From NCBI RefSeq assembly GCF_003555545.1, contig NZ_CP032157.1, positions 1,430,546-1,494,545 of the forward strand: a stretch of DNA of 64,000 nt. The letters are read 5' to 3'. The stretch comes from Paraflavitalea soli. GTDB taxonomy: Bacteria; Bacteroidota; Bacteroidia; Chitinophagales; Chitinophagaceae. Below the pieces are notes generated by a model, which worked only from the letters and a program-made list of their open reading frames with translations, searched no databases and was not told where the DNA came from. Below, in pieces: positions 36,201-46,274 of the stretch (position 1 is its first letter; every line of letters starts with the position of its first letter). A program made the position numbers and the translations under genes.

Positions 36201-38216
36201 ATGAACGCATCCCGCCACCTGCTTCCTGTACTGGTGTTACTGCTGGTAACCCAATGGGCAGCGGCACAGATCAACGATACGCTGCCTGCCGTGGTAGAAC
36301 CACAGGTAGACAATAACCGCGTGAAATTTACCTCCCAATTGCGGCCCCTGCGGGGCGTGGCCGGAGCGCCTGCTCCCTTTTACACCTATTTCTGGGAGTT
36401 TGGGGATGGTACTTACAGCTTTGAGAAAGAACCCGTACACCTGTACAAGGATACCGGCGATTACCCTGTTCGCCTCTGGGCCACCAATAACTACGACGAC
36501 GGCAAAAAGCCACCCACCCGCCTCAAAAAGATCAAGGTAGAGAAGAAAACCATGCTGGCGGCCAATACACCACCCGCCTTCTTTAAAGGCGGCGGATCAC
36601 TGGAAATGATCACCAACCAGATGCCCCGGCCGGGAGAAGACATGGTGCTCCTGCTGGGTTACCGCAACAAGCCCGGCAGTCACACAGCCACCGTAAGCGG
36701 ATCGGTCATGCTGCTGTATAATGAAAAGCAGTTTGGGCAAAACAGCTTCGACCTGGCCGAAGCCAGAAGTTACCACCAGGAAAAAAAGATTGGGCTCGAC
36801 TCCCTGCTGGCCTATGCGCCCGCCGAAGAATGGAATATGCCCCTACAGGGTACCCTTACGGGTGAAGCCGATAGCCGGGGCGGTGGATTGTTTACAGCCA
36901 GTGGCGGCGGCAACCTGCCCATTGCCGGTAAACCACAGCTAAAAGCCTTCCTCAAAGAACAAATGGAGGGCTACCGGCAGCACCATATCTGGCGCATCAA
37001 CGAGGTGAAGCAGGGCGAAGAACAGTTTATGTTCCTTTCCCTCAATACCCTGCCGGAAATGATCAAAGACACCAATGCGGTAGTCACCATCTCCGGCCTG
37101 TTCATCCCCGACGATCCTTCTATGGACGTAGAGCGGTTTGCCCTCGACCTGCAGATCGTAGCCTCACACGATCCCAACCGCATCATGCTCAAAAACCGCA
37201 GACTGAACTACCGGTTTACAGGCAAGAACCGGGAGAATATTTATAAAGTACAGTTCCAGAATACCGGTAAAGGCCCCGCCAAAAGAGTGGCTATCACCGT
37301 CACCATTCCCGGTATGCTCAACACCGGTACGGTAGAACTGGTAGATATGAAACCTGCCTGTACATGGTGCGACTCTGCTTATGCCAACCAAAGCTGTATC
37401 GACACCATCCTCACCAAAGACAGTATACAATTCATCTTTAAGAATATCTACCTGCCGGGCACGCAGCAGGAGGGCATCAGCGATCCTGATTCTACCATGG
37501 GTTATGTGCGGTACAAACTGCGCTTCACCAAAAAGATGAAAAAGATGCCCTTCACCAGCCGGGCTTCCATTGTATTTGATAAGAATGAACCCATCTATAC
37601 CAATCGCTCTGTAGGACGGTTTAAAAAGGGGCTTTCACCCGGTATTATCATTGGTTACAATACCATTCCGGGTAAAAAGCCACAGGATATCCTGCCACAG
37701 AATTATGTATTGGGCTTCACCTTGTCGGAGTATGCAGCTTATAAGAAATACTTCCAGTGGGAGATCTACCTCGAAAAATCGCGTAGCTATGAATCCTACG
37801 ATGGCCGTCGCATAGGTGGCGATACCATGATCAATGGGGTAGGGTATAAGGTAGAATACCGCGATCAGTACCGGCAGCAAAAAGTATTGTCGCTGGAAGC
37901 CGTGCCTGTACACTTCCGGTACAATATCAATTCATATATGGCCGCAGGGGCGGGCGCACTGGTAGGCGTTGATGTGGAAAGGTCAGTGACCCCCGTGGTG
38001 GAAACCTGGATACAAAGGCCCAATGGCCAGGGCCTCGCCCTGATGAAAGGCGCTTATGAAAAGCAGCTGGAATCCTTTGCCAACTGGCGGGGGGCTTTCT
38101 TTGCAGATTTCCAATTGGGTATTGTGCGGGCAGGTCCTGCCGCCGGCATCCGTTTCCTTCAATACATCAATCCTTCACACCAGCGGATCTTTCTATACGC
38201 CAGCTGGAAGTTGTAA
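36201..38216 (+). CDS. PKD domain-containing secreted protein
   Basis: A 671-residue protein with a signal peptide (LPVLVLLLVTQWAAAQ). A PKD domain covers about residues 35-115, with the core YFWEFGDGTYSFEKEPVHLY and GDYPVRLWATNNYDDG. A later beta-rich segment (about 350-460: YKVQFQNTGKGPAKRVAITV) resembles the DUF11/DUF7619-type domains of Bacteroidota surface proteins. The C-terminal 150 residues (FRYNINSYMAAGAGALVGVD, ending FLYASWKL) have alternating hydrophobic strands that could insert in the outer membrane. There is no T9SS sorting tail. It lies 35 nt before a TPR-CHAT gene, so the two are probably co-expressed. Confidence 0.82.
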   Translation: MNASRHLLPVLVLLLVTQWAAAQINDTLPAVVEPQVDNNRVKFTSQLRPLRGVAGAPAPFYTYFWEFGDGTYSFEKEPVHLYKDTGDYPVRLWATNNYDDGKKPPTRLKKIKVEKKTMLAANTPPAFFKGGGSLEMITNQMPRPGEDMVLLLGYRNKPGSHTATVSGSVMLLYNEKQFGQNSFDLAEARSYHQEKKIGLDSLLAYAPAEEWNMPLQGTLTGEADSRGGGLFTASGGGNLPIAGKPQLKAFLKEQMEGYRQHHIWRINEVKQGEEQFMFLSLNTLPEMIKDTNAVVTISGLFIPDDPSMDVERFALDLQIVASHDPNRIMLKNRRLNYRFTGKNRENIYKVQFQNTGKGPAKRVAITVTIPGMLNTGTVELVDMKPACTWCDSAYANQSCIDTILTKDSIQFIFKNIYLPGTQQEGISDPDSTMGYVRYKLRFTKKMKKMPFTSRASIVFDKNEPIYTNRSVGRFKKGLSPGIIIGYNTIPGKKPQDILPQNYVLGFTLSEYAAYKKYFQWEIYLEKSRSYESYDGRRIGGDTMINGVGYKVEYRDQYRQQKVLSLEAVPVHFRYNINSYMAAGAGALVGVDVERSVTPVVETWIQRPNGQGLALMKGAYEKQLESFANWRGAFFADFQLGIVRAGPAAGIRFLQYINPSHQRIFLYASWKL

Positions 38217-38251
38217 GAAAAATCTCTACTTTTAGCCAAATTACAACCCTG

Positions 38252-40999
38252 ATGGCGCACTGCCTGTACAAGGTAGTTATACAGTTTACTATTTATTGCA
38301 GTTGCTTCTTTGTAACCTCCTTTGCATCGCCCGATAGTACCGGCGTACCTGCAACGCTTCAACACCATTTGCAGGAACTACAACAGAAAGACAGCCTCGA
38401 ACAATGGCTCTATGCCCGCATTGATTATGTAGATGCGGCTCCATTTGAGCGCATAGATTTCCTGATGGCCACTCAACAGGCGGCCTGGAGAACCTACAGG
38501 ACCTACGATGAAAGAGTAGCCTGGTTCAACCTGCTGATATTGCAGGGCTATTACCAGTTGCAAACCGGCAACATCATTTCCTCCATCAACGCTTACGAAG
38601 CTGCCCTGGCTTTCTATGAAGCCTATCCCTTGCCCGATGCTGATAATATCGCTTATGTATTGAAGCCCCTGGGAAATAATTATACCCGGCTGGGTGATTA
38701 CCATACGGCTTTATTTGTGCTCAGTAAAACCCTGGCGCTGGCGCAGCAGCGGAAAGACAACCGCGAAATTGCTGCCACCTATAGCAATATGGCCATCTGC
38801 GCCCGCTGGAAGGGCGATCTGCCATTGGCCATGGAATACAGCAAAGCAGGCATCACAGCCGTGGATCGCCGTACGCCTTTGTATGGATTGCTGTTGAGTA
38901 CCTCGGCCGATATATTAACTGAACAGGGAAGGTATGATACGGCCAGCCGTGTAATAGCGCAGTCCTTAACGCATTTGCAGCGCTATAAGCATGATACGGA
39001 TGCCTTGTACTGGTACGCCAGCGCCCTGCAAATGGCGTCCCGTATTGCCATCGGGCAAGGCAGGTATGGTCCCGCTAAGCAATGCGCGCAGGAGGCACTT
39101 CAATTGTTTGACCGTTATTTCCCTACTGCCCGTCAGCGGGAAAAAGCCCGGGTCAATGAACTGCTGGGCAATGTATGTTTGAAAACAGGTCAGCCGCAAC
39201 AGGCGCTTCAATATTATCAACAATCCCTGCTCTGGCTATTGCCTTCCTGGCAGCCAGCCTCCCTGCAGGCCGTGCCACCGGAAGCATTGCTGTATGGAGA
39301 GTCGATCTTCACCGATGCATTAACCGGCAAGGCTACCTGCCTTCGCCTGCTGGGTAAACCGGAAGCAGCACTGGATCATTATATCGCCGTCTTTATGGCT
39401 GGTCATAAGTTGCAGGCCACCTTCTTTTACACCGAATCCAGGCTGCGGGAATTGCAACTGGCCAAAGGACGTGCCGATGCTGCCATGCAACTGGCCTATA
39501 CCCTGTGGCAGGATACACATCAAAAGAAGTATGAAGAACAACTGCTGCTGATTGCCGAACTCTCCAAAGCACAGGTATTGGCCCACGAAAGGGCTGCCCG
39601 CTTTTCCAGGGCAGGCGATTTCCAACCGGCAGACAGCATTACCCGCAAAGCGCGGCAACTACAGGATGCCATTGTGTACTATCAGCGTGAGCTGATCAAC
39701 TCACCCGCCAATAAAAATATACCCGACCTGCTGCAGGTGGCCGAATACGATCTTTCCCTGTTGAATAAGAAGACCCGCCAACAGGAAGAGGAAGCGCCCG
39801 AAGCAAAGATGCTCAACCTGGTACAACTGCACCATTTCTTTGAGCGGATACCCCTACAGGCAACGGTACTGGAATTCTTTGCCGGCCGCGACAGCAGCTA
39901 CATCATTGAGATGGATGCCAAGGGTATCAGCGCCATCAAACTAATTACCGGCAGCGGCCGGCTACAGGATAGCCTGCAGCATTTCATGCAACAATGGTTT
40001 ATGCACGGGCCTGCTGCTATGATGAATGCACCCAAACAGTTTTATCAGCAATGCTATGGCATCTATGCGGCGCTTTTTAAGGGCTATCAATGGAATACTG
40101 CCCGCCGCTACCTGCTGATCCCCGATGGCCAGTTTAGTTACCTGCCGTTTGATGCACTCGTGACCAATGAAAAATATAGTCTTAATTATGGCGAATGGCC
40201 CTTCCTGTTTAAGCAGGTCGCTCTCTCACAGGCTTATTCTTTACATACCTGGTATCAGCAGCAAACTGGCAGGTACCCCGTGCATAGTTTCACGGGCTTC
40301 TTTGTATCAAAGGGTAAGGGGCTGCGTCAACCGGTACTATCGGTGATGCAGGAATACCAATCTTTACAGGGAATGATCAAAGGCGACTATTTTCTGGACT
40401 CTATGGCCACCTGGCAAAACTTTACCACCCATACCAGGGGAATGGGCGTAGTTCATGTAAGTACCCATGCAGTATCCTCTGCCCAGGATTCTTTTCCTTT
40501 CCTGCAATTGTATGACCAGCCTTTTTATTTGTTTGACCTGCGTTATCGTTCCTTTGCGCCCTCGCTGGTAGTGCTGGGCGCCTGTAAAACTGCCGATGGC
40601 GCCTGGCTGGCAGGAGAGGGCGTCAATAGCCTGAGCCGGGGTTTTACGGCGGCTGGTGCCGGCGGCGTGATAGCAGGCATCTGGAATGTGAATGACGAAT
40701 CGGCCATTGGAATCATGCAACAGTTTTACCAGCAGTTGCAACAGGATAAAGACCCTGCTCTTGCCTTACACGATGCCAAATTGAAATGGATGCAGGAGCA
40801 TGGCGGCAATGCCACCCTTCAATTGCCCTATTACTGGGCCGGGATCGTGTACAGCGGCCACCTGCTACCGGTAGTGCTGGAGCAGGAGCGCAGCAGGTGG
40901 TGGTATTATACAGCAGGTACATTGGTGGCAATCGCCCTGGTTATCCTTTTAATGAAAGCGATCCGGCGCAGGAAGCAACCCCGCTCTCCGGGTGCTTAA
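38252..40999 (+). CDS. Second TPR-CHAT protein, exported and membrane-anchored
   Basis: A 915-residue paralogue of the CHAT protein at 22260-25094. A signal peptide (about residues 8-25) is followed by TPR-like repeats to about residue 480 (LGDYHTALFVLSKTLALAQQ, KGDLPLAMEYSKAGITAVDR, QPQQALQYYQQSLLWL). The CHAT domain spans about 540-875. Predicted catalytic residues are His739 (HVSTHAVSS) and Cys778 (VLGACKTADG), followed by GEGVNSLSRGFTAAGAGG. One transmembrane helix (about 885-903, YYTAGTLVAIALVILLM) and a basic tail (KAIRRRKQPRSPGA) finish it. It begins 35 nt after the PKD gene, and its stop lies 1 nt from the stop of a convergent S41-like peptidase gene. Confidence 0.9.
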   Translation: MAHCLYKVVIQFTIYCSCFFVTSFASPDSTGVPATLQHHLQELQQKDSLEQWLYARIDYVDAAPFERIDFLMATQQAAWRTYRTYDERVAWFNLLILQGYYQLQTGNIISSINAYEAALAFYEAYPLPDADNIAYVLKPLGNNYTRLGDYHTALFVLSKTLALAQQRKDNREIAATYSNMAICARWKGDLPLAMEYSKAGITAVDRRTPLYGLLLSTSADILTEQGRYDTASRVIAQSLTHLQRYKHDTDALYWYASALQMASRIAIGQGRYGPAKQCAQEALQLFDRYFPTARQREKARVNELLGNVCLKTGQPQQALQYYQQSLLWLLPSWQPASLQAVPPEALLYGESIFTDALTGKATCLRLLGKPEAALDHYIAVFMAGHKLQATFFYTESRLRELQLAKGRADAAMQLAYTLWQDTHQKKYEEQLLLIAELSKAQVLAHERAARFSRAGDFQPADSITRKARQLQDAIVYYQRELINSPANKNIPDLLQVAEYDLSLLNKKTRQQEEEAPEAKMLNLVQLHHFFERIPLQATVLEFFAGRDSSYIIEMDAKGISAIKLITGSGRLQDSLQHFMQQWFMHGPAAMMNAPKQFYQQCYGIYAALFKGYQWNTARRYLLIPDGQFSYLPFDALVTNEKYSLNYGEWPFLFKQVALSQAYSLHTWYQQQTGRYPVHSFTGFFVSKGKGLRQPVLSVMQEYQSLQGMIKGDYFLDSMATWQNFTTHTRGMGVVHVSTHAVSSAQDSFPFLQLYDQPFYLFDLRYRSFAPSLVVLGACKTADGAWLAGEGVNSLSRGFTAAGAGGVIAGIWNVNDESAIGIMQQFYQQLQQDKDPALALHDAKLKWMQEHGGNATLQLPYYWAGIVYSGHLLPVVLEQERSRWWYYTAGTLVAIALVILLMKAIRRRKQPRSPGA

Positions 41000-41000
41000 G

Positions 41001-42035
41001 TTATTTTGCCTTCTCAACGATCTTTAATACATCAGTCATCTCTGCGGCAGATAATAGTACATCAGGAACCAACTGCTTGTCTGTTTCCCTGCCTTTGCCC
41101 GCAGGCCTGATCCATTCTTTAACGCCAAAGCGTAATGCGATCCTGGTGTTGGGCAATTTCGTATTATACATTTCGCCAAAGTGGTTGGGGTGCCCGTTGG
41201 TGGGAACCTGTCCAATGATGGGCGCTATTTTATTGTCCTTGATCAGGGTGGCAAAGAGGATGGCGCTGGAAAAAGTGTGCGCGCCTACCACGATGGTTAC
41301 TTTCCCTTTGAAGGGATACGGCACTTCCTGTGGTGTGCTGATGCCGGCATCGAAGTGGATAATATTGCCAATGGGTGTATTAGCGTACAATTCATTCTTA
41401 ATGCCCCAGGATTCGTACAACTGTTGGTATTCCGCACTCCGTTTCCAGTTGCACTGGTAATTCTTATAAGGTTTTTTATAAAAGCAGGAGATGAGGTAGG
41501 CGCCTACGGCGGAATTGCCACCTTCATTATTACTCACATCGATCACCAGCTGCTGAATGCCGGCAGTATGTATCTGCTTAAAGATGCTGTCGATCTTACT
41601 GGAAATAGCATCGAACGTAAACTCTCCTGTGTTTTTTACATCAAAAGAACAGGCATTGATATAGCCGGTTTTACCATATGGCTGGTAGCTGATCCTTTCG
41701 GAGCAGCCGGTTTGGGCTGCTTGCGAGGGTTCCGGCGGACCAATAAAAGCATGCTCATCCCCCAGGTGAGCGATCACCGGTTTTACCAATCTGAGGAAAT
41801 CGGTGGCACTAAGGGGTGTAGTTAACTTCCCGGCAATGCTGCCGAACAATTGGTCATACTGCTTTTGGGAAAGCTCAGTAAAAGGGTTGGCATGTACCTG
41901 GTAGAGCTGTTGCTGCAGGTAGGCGAGGTCCTCCTTTAAATGGGCGGGTGAATACAAACTGTCGGCAGGGGGCGTTTGTCCATAGCTACTAGTAAACCCT
42001 GTCAGGTATAATAAAAAAAGATAAATTGTCTTCAT
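41001..42035 (-). CDS. S41 family (tail-specific protease-like) peptidase
   Basis: A 344-residue exported protein with a signal peptide ending near SSYGQTPP. The N-terminal helical part (LKEDLAYLQQQLYQVHANPF) is the usual tricorn-core-like entry. The peptidase core carries IDVSNNEGGNSAVGAYLISC, typical of S41, and the nucleophile region VVGAHTFSSAILFATLIKDN with the candidate catalytic Ser. No PDZ domain is seen. Many Bacteroidota S41 relatives of this size have unknown substrates. It is convergent with the second CHAT gene and divergent from the histidine kinase gene. Confidence 0.87.
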   Translation of the reverse strand: MKTIYLFLLYLTGFTSSYGQTPPADSLYSPAHLKEDLAYLQQQLYQVHANPFTELSQKQYDQLFGSIAGKLTTPLSATDFLRLVKPVIAHLGDEHAFIGPPEPSQAAQTGCSERISYQPYGKTGYINACSFDVKNTGEFTFDAISSKIDSIFKQIHTAGIQQLVIDVSNNEGGNSAVGAYLISCFYKKPYKNYQCNWKRSAEYQQLYESWGIKNELYANTPIGNIIHFDAGISTPQEVPYPFKGKVTIVVGAHTFSSAILFATLIKDNKIAPIIGQVPTNGHPNHFGEMYNTKLPNTRIALRFGVKEWIRPAGKGRETDKQLVPDVLLSAAEMTDVLKIVEKAK

Positions 42036-42277
42036 GGGTGGATAGATGAGGGATTTGAAATATAGTTATCGTAGAATGTCGTTGTTTCCAGGAAAATGTT
42101 GCAGCAAGTGGAATGTTTTTGGAAACCCTCCGGTATTTCATAAAGTGTGGTCTTGACAACAAACAGGTAAGGCAATGAGCATTGTAGCCAACCGGAAGAT
42201 ATAAGGATAAATTTAATTGTGAATTAAAAAATGATAACAGCTCATACATAAGAAGAAGTTTTGATCCATCTTTGAGC

Positions 42278-45200
42278 ATGCTTTCTGTTTTCAGGTTCCA
42301 CCTGTATCCTGCTGTCCGGCTTATCCTTTTCCTCACAATAGTCAATTGCCCGCGGCAATTGTCCGCCCAGCCACGTCTTTCTCCATTTCACGACCAACAG
42401 CATTTTACAGACGAGAACGGTCTGCCCCAAAATAGTATCAAAAGCATCATAGGCGATCAGGAGGGGTTTATCTGGCTCTCTACGGAAAGCGGCCTGGTAC
42501 GTTATGACGGGCATCGTTTCCTCACCTTTGACCAATCTGTGCTGCCACTGCGTTCCACGCGGATGGGCTCTTTCTACCTGGGTACTGATTCAGCAGGAAC
42601 CGGTAAAGACCATTTTTTTATTCCCAGCAACAAGGGCGACTACCTGTTCATTAACCATGGCACCGTGGCACTAAGAGACGCAGGACATGAGCACCAGTTT
42701 GCCCGGATGCCTTTTAACCGTGCCTGGCGCGAAGGGAAAACATTTATTAGCCAGAGCAAGCCTACCCTGATTGAATTTGATCTGACCGGTCTTCTGTGTA
42801 TCATTCCCGACGATAAAGGCGGTTTCTATACCTGCAACAACGAGGTGATCACCTATTACAAAGGTGTTCAGCAGCAATACCAGATCGCTTTTCCCATGGC
42901 AGATGTCTCTTCACTTATCCGGATGGATGCATCGCTGTATTGGGCCAACGAAAAGGGCGCATTCAAAGAAATAACCGGTACTACTGTCAGGGATATTGCA
43001 TTGACCGGTGATATGCTGCAACACCCGGCTTATCAACCCGGTGTCAGGAATTTTGAAATATACTGGAGCAATGTAACCGGTTCAGCTTTTCTTTTTCTGC
43101 AAAACAATTTATACCAGCTCACTAAAAACGCTGCCGGTAATCTTGACACCCGGCTGGTGCTTACTGACTTTGATTGCAAAGCCAACAACATCATTTCTAT
43201 CTATTATGATCAGGCGGCGGAGGTCATCTACCTGGGTAGCCTGAATAAAGGACTCTTTACCTTTTCTGCCCGGTCATTCAAAACATTGACGATTGGCAGC
43301 AATACCTATGATAAAGACAATATCTATTATGCCCAGGCTGCCTGGGACAGTAACCGGGTACTTACCATCCAGGGGCACCTGATGGGACTCAATGGCTCTA
43401 CGGTACTTCCGTTGATGAAGAAGACGGCTACCTGGGACCTGTTCAGTATGCTCATTGACCGCAGGGGAACGATCTGGACCCGCAGTGCGGATGATATCAA
43501 TAAGTTTGATTCATCTGGTAAGCACCTGTTGGCCAAATGGCACCTGAAGGGTGGTGCGCCTCATTTGTATGAAGGCCGCGACAACCTGTTGTGGATAGGA
43601 GCGGGGCAAAGGGGATTGTACAGGCTCAACCCCGTTGATCACGCTGCAAGACTGCGGCCTTTTCTCAACCACCTTGCTTTCCCGGATGTTTATTGCATGC
43701 AGGAAGAAGGGACTGAGTTTTTGTGGGTAGGCACTGCAAAAGGCCTCTACAGGCTGCACGTACTCAAAGGGACGGTTGATACCATTAAGGGACTGGAAGC
43801 AGCTAATATCCGTAGCCTGCACATTTCCAGGCCTGGTGAAGTGTGGATCACCACCTATGGAAAAGGCTTCTTCCTGTACCAGGATAATCGCCTCATCGCA
43901 TTTCCGTTGGATAAAGGAAAGTACCTGGCCATGGCGCATTGCTTTGTGGAAGATGACCTGGGCTACTGCTGGATACCTACCAACAAGGGTTTATTCCAGG
44001 CTTCCAAAAAAGACCTGCTCAATTATGCGGCAGGCGGTCAGCAGCAGCTCTTCTACTTATACCATGCCCGTGAAGAAGGATTCAATACCAACGAGTTTAA
44101 TGGCGGGTGCCAACCCTGTGCCGTGAAACTGGCCAATGGGTATATCTCCCTGCCTTCCTTTAATGGCGTGGTATGGTTTACTCCCCGCACCATGAAAACG
44201 GTATTGCCCGATAAAAAGATATTCGTCGATAAAATAGAGGTAGACCAGTCGGCTGTGGTTGTCAGAGACACTATAGACCTGCCGCGCAGGTTTAAACTGC
44301 TGAAGCTCTATTGCTCTACTCCTTATGCCCGGAACAGTTACAACATCAATATGCAATACGCCTGGGTAGAGGGAAGTGAAACCCCGGTATGGCTGCCCAT
44401 GAATAGTGAACAGGTAATAGAACAGTCTTCCCTGCCGCATGGCGCCTGGTCGCTGATCATTCGAAAGGTCAATGGGTTTGGCATGGATAATTACAGTTAT
44501 CGTACACTTACCGTGCTGGTGCCACCTGCTTTTTATGAGACCTGGTGGTTTTACGCATTGCTGGGTGTACTGGTCATTTGTTGCATGTGGATATATGCCC
44601 GCCTGCGCCTGCAATACATCCGCCGCAAGAATAAACAACTGGAAGCACTGGTCAATAACCGTACAGAAGAACTGAGCAAAGCGCTTTCTTCCTTGTCCGA
44701 ATCGGAACTGAATACCCGGCGTGAGATGCAGGTACGGGAGATCCTTTTCACCGCTATCTCCCACGATATCGGGAGCCCGTTGAAATTCATGTCTATGATG
44801 GCAGAGGAGCTAAGAGATAGTTTGGAAGTGACGAATGTGCCTGATAAAACGAAGCAGTACGCCGATGATATCTTTAAATCCGGGTTTTATCTCTACCATC
44901 TTACCCGCAACCTGTTGCAGTACCTGCGCATATCAGAAAAGAAAGCCGCCTTGCAATACCGAAAATTCGACCTGCACCGCCTGGTAGAAGACAAGGCGGC
45001 TATTTTCCAGCCTATAGCCCGCGAGAGAAATGTGACCATTGAAAATGAGGTACCACTATTGTTCCAATTGCACAGTGACCCGCTTTTGCTGGAAGTGATC
45101 ATTCATAACCTGCTCGACAATGCGGTAAAAGCTACCCGTGATGGACGTATCACTATCCGCGTGGAGTCAACAGAAGCCGGGCAAACACAATTGGTGGTGG

Positions 45201-45406
45201 AAGATACGGGGCATGGCATGCGCGAAGAAGTGGCGGGCTTTTTCAATACCGGCGTAGCTGCTCCTGAGGAGATTGGCAAGCCCGGTGGCACGCTGGCAGG
45301 CTTTGGGTTGATCATTGTAAACGAACTGGTGCGGCTGCTGCAGGCAAGATTACAGATCAAAACAGGTTCCGGCGGAACAAAGATCCACCTCGTTTTTCAG
45401 GCATAG
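42278..45406 (+). CDS. Two-component propeller sensor histidine kinase (Y_Y_Y)
   Basis: A 1,042-residue sensor kinase. I took the ATG at 42278 over the TTG 6 nt upstream. After a signal-anchor, about 650 residues form two seven-bladed Reg_prop-type beta-propellers (GLPQNSIKSIIGDQEGFIWL, STESGLVRYDGHRF, later LWIGAGQRGLYRLNP). A Y_Y_Y domain and a transmembrane helix (about 755-775) follow. The kinase has His829 in AISHDIGSPLKFMSMM, the N-box IHNLLDNAVKA, the G1 box VVEDTGHGM and the G2 box AGFGLIIVNEL. It has no receiver or HTH domain, unlike the hybrid kinases that often share this architecture. The convergent NarL-type regulator 21 nt away is the likely partner. Confidence 0.93.
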   Translation: MLSVFRFHLYPAVRLILFLTIVNCPRQLSAQPRLSPFHDQQHFTDENGLPQNSIKSIIGDQEGFIWLSTESGLVRYDGHRFLTFDQSVLPLRSTRMGSFYLGTDSAGTGKDHFFIPSNKGDYLFINHGTVALRDAGHEHQFARMPFNRAWREGKTFISQSKPTLIEFDLTGLLCIIPDDKGGFYTCNNEVITYYKGVQQQYQIAFPMADVSSLIRMDASLYWANEKGAFKEITGTTVRDIALTGDMLQHPAYQPGVRNFEIYWSNVTGSAFLFLQNNLYQLTKNAAGNLDTRLVLTDFDCKANNIISIYYDQAAEVIYLGSLNKGLFTFSARSFKTLTIGSNTYDKDNIYYAQAAWDSNRVLTIQGHLMGLNGSTVLPLMKKTATWDLFSMLIDRRGTIWTRSADDINKFDSSGKHLLAKWHLKGGAPHLYEGRDNLLWIGAGQRGLYRLNPVDHAARLRPFLNHLAFPDVYCMQEEGTEFLWVGTAKGLYRLHVLKGTVDTIKGLEAANIRSLHISRPGEVWITTYGKGFFLYQDNRLIAFPLDKGKYLAMAHCFVEDDLGYCWIPTNKGLFQASKKDLLNYAAGGQQQLFYLYHAREEGFNTNEFNGGCQPCAVKLANGYISLPSFNGVVWFTPRTMKTVLPDKKIFVDKIEVDQSAVVVRDTIDLPRRFKLLKLYCSTPYARNSYNINMQYAWVEGSETPVWLPMNSEQVIEQSSLPHGAWSLIIRKVNGFGMDNYSYRTLTVLVPPAFYETWWFYALLGVLVICCMWIYARLRLQYIRRKNKQLEALVNNRTEELSKALSSLSESELNTRREMQVREILFTAISHDIGSPLKFMSMMAEELRDSLEVTNVPDKTKQYADDIFKSGFYLYHLTRNLLQYLRISEKKAALQYRKFDLHRLVEDKAAIFQPIARERNVTIENEVPLLFQLHSDPLLLEVIIHNLLDNAVKATRDGRITIRVESTEAGQTQLVVEDTGHGMREEVAGFFNTGVAAPEEIGKPGGTLAGFGLIIVNELVRLLQARLQIKTGSGGTKIHLVFQA

Positions 45407-45430
45407 GCCCGCACCTGGAGCTGTGCCTAT
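45403..45430. terminator. Inverted repeat spanning the stops of convergent kinase and regulator genes
   Basis: ATAGGC pairs with GCCTAT and GCAC with GTGC around CTGGAGCT. The stem includes both stop codons. No clear T-tract follows on either strand, so termination is only likely. Confidence 0.35.
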
Positions 45431-46053
45431 CCAAATAATTTTCTCTTGGCGGCCAGGTCAATCACATTGGTCACCTCAAACTTTTTAAAGATCCTCGTTT
45501 TGTAGGTACTTACCGTAGATACGTGCAGGTTCATCTCCCGGGCAATATCACCAATACTCTGGCCCTGTATGAGGAGCTGCATCACATCCGCTTCCCGGTC
45601 CGACAGGGTTTGCACCGGGTTATCCTTCACCGCATCATGGTGCTGCAGGTTGCTCAATAACTGCTGCCGGATGCCAGCGCTTACATATTTCTGGTTGTTG
45701 AGCACACAACGTACTGCATCTACAATTTCGTGATTGGGAGAGTTCTTCATCAGGTAGCCATCGGCCCCTTCGCGCAGGTAGTGCAAGGCATACATCCTTT
45801 CGTCGAATCCGGAGAAGATCAGGATCCTGATATCGGCCTGCTTCATGCGCAGCAAACGGATCATTTGCAAATTACTGCCGTTGGGAATATTGATGTCGAG
45901 GATAACGAGGTCATACTGCGATCTTTCGGCCCATTTCAATGCTTCATAAAAGTCGTCGCATTCATCGATGGTTACATTGGCCGCCATGGAAGTAAGGATG
46001 CGGCCAACACCATAGCGTACGATAAGGTGGTCTTCGATCAGGAGTATTTTCAT
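45427..46053 (-). CDS. NarL/FixJ-type response regulator
   Basis: A 208-residue regulator. The receiver domain has the acidic pocket at Glu7/Asp8, the phosphoacceptor Asp53 (VILDINIPNG), and Lys in YLMKNSPN. The LuxR-type HTH follows a linker (LSDREADVMQLLIQGQSIGD, then LHVSTVSTYKTRIFKKF). It is transcribed toward the histidine kinase gene and divergently from the giant surface protein gene. It may therefore regulate that gene from the shared 221-nt region. Confidence 0.93.
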   Translation of the reverse strand: MKILLIEDHLIVRYGVGRILTSMAANVTIDECDDFYEALKWAERSQYDLVILDINIPNGSNLQMIRLLRMKQADIRILIFSGFDERMYALHYLREGADGYLMKNSPNHEIVDAVRCVLNNQKYVSAGIRQQLLSNLQHHDAVKDNPVQTLSDREADVMQLLIQGQSIGDIAREMNLHVSTVSTYKTRIFKKFEVTNVIDLAAKRKLFG

Positions 46054-46174
46054 AGCAGAGGACAGGTTAACGGGTTTCGTATTACAAATAAAAGTAAAAA
46101 TTATTATACATGATGTAGTATGATTACTACAGGCGAAGCCGACAATCGCTACAAAAGGCCTTGGTACAGAATTT

Positions 46175-46182
46175 TACATTTG
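46175..46182 (+). promoter_or_regulatory. Candidate -7 box for the giant surface protein gene
   Basis: TACATTTG matches the Bacteroidota TAnnTTTG consensus exactly, 92 nt before the ATG. A TTG lies only about 11 nt upstream, and no -33 box is at normal spacing. An activator such as the divergent response regulator could be required. Confidence 0.4.
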
Positions 46183-46274
46183 CGCAAGTCGTATTCTAAA
46201 AAAGAAACATCCATGTCTCTAAGCCGGTTATACTGCGCCGGTCCCGGAGATCAATTAACCAATCAATTCCTCTT

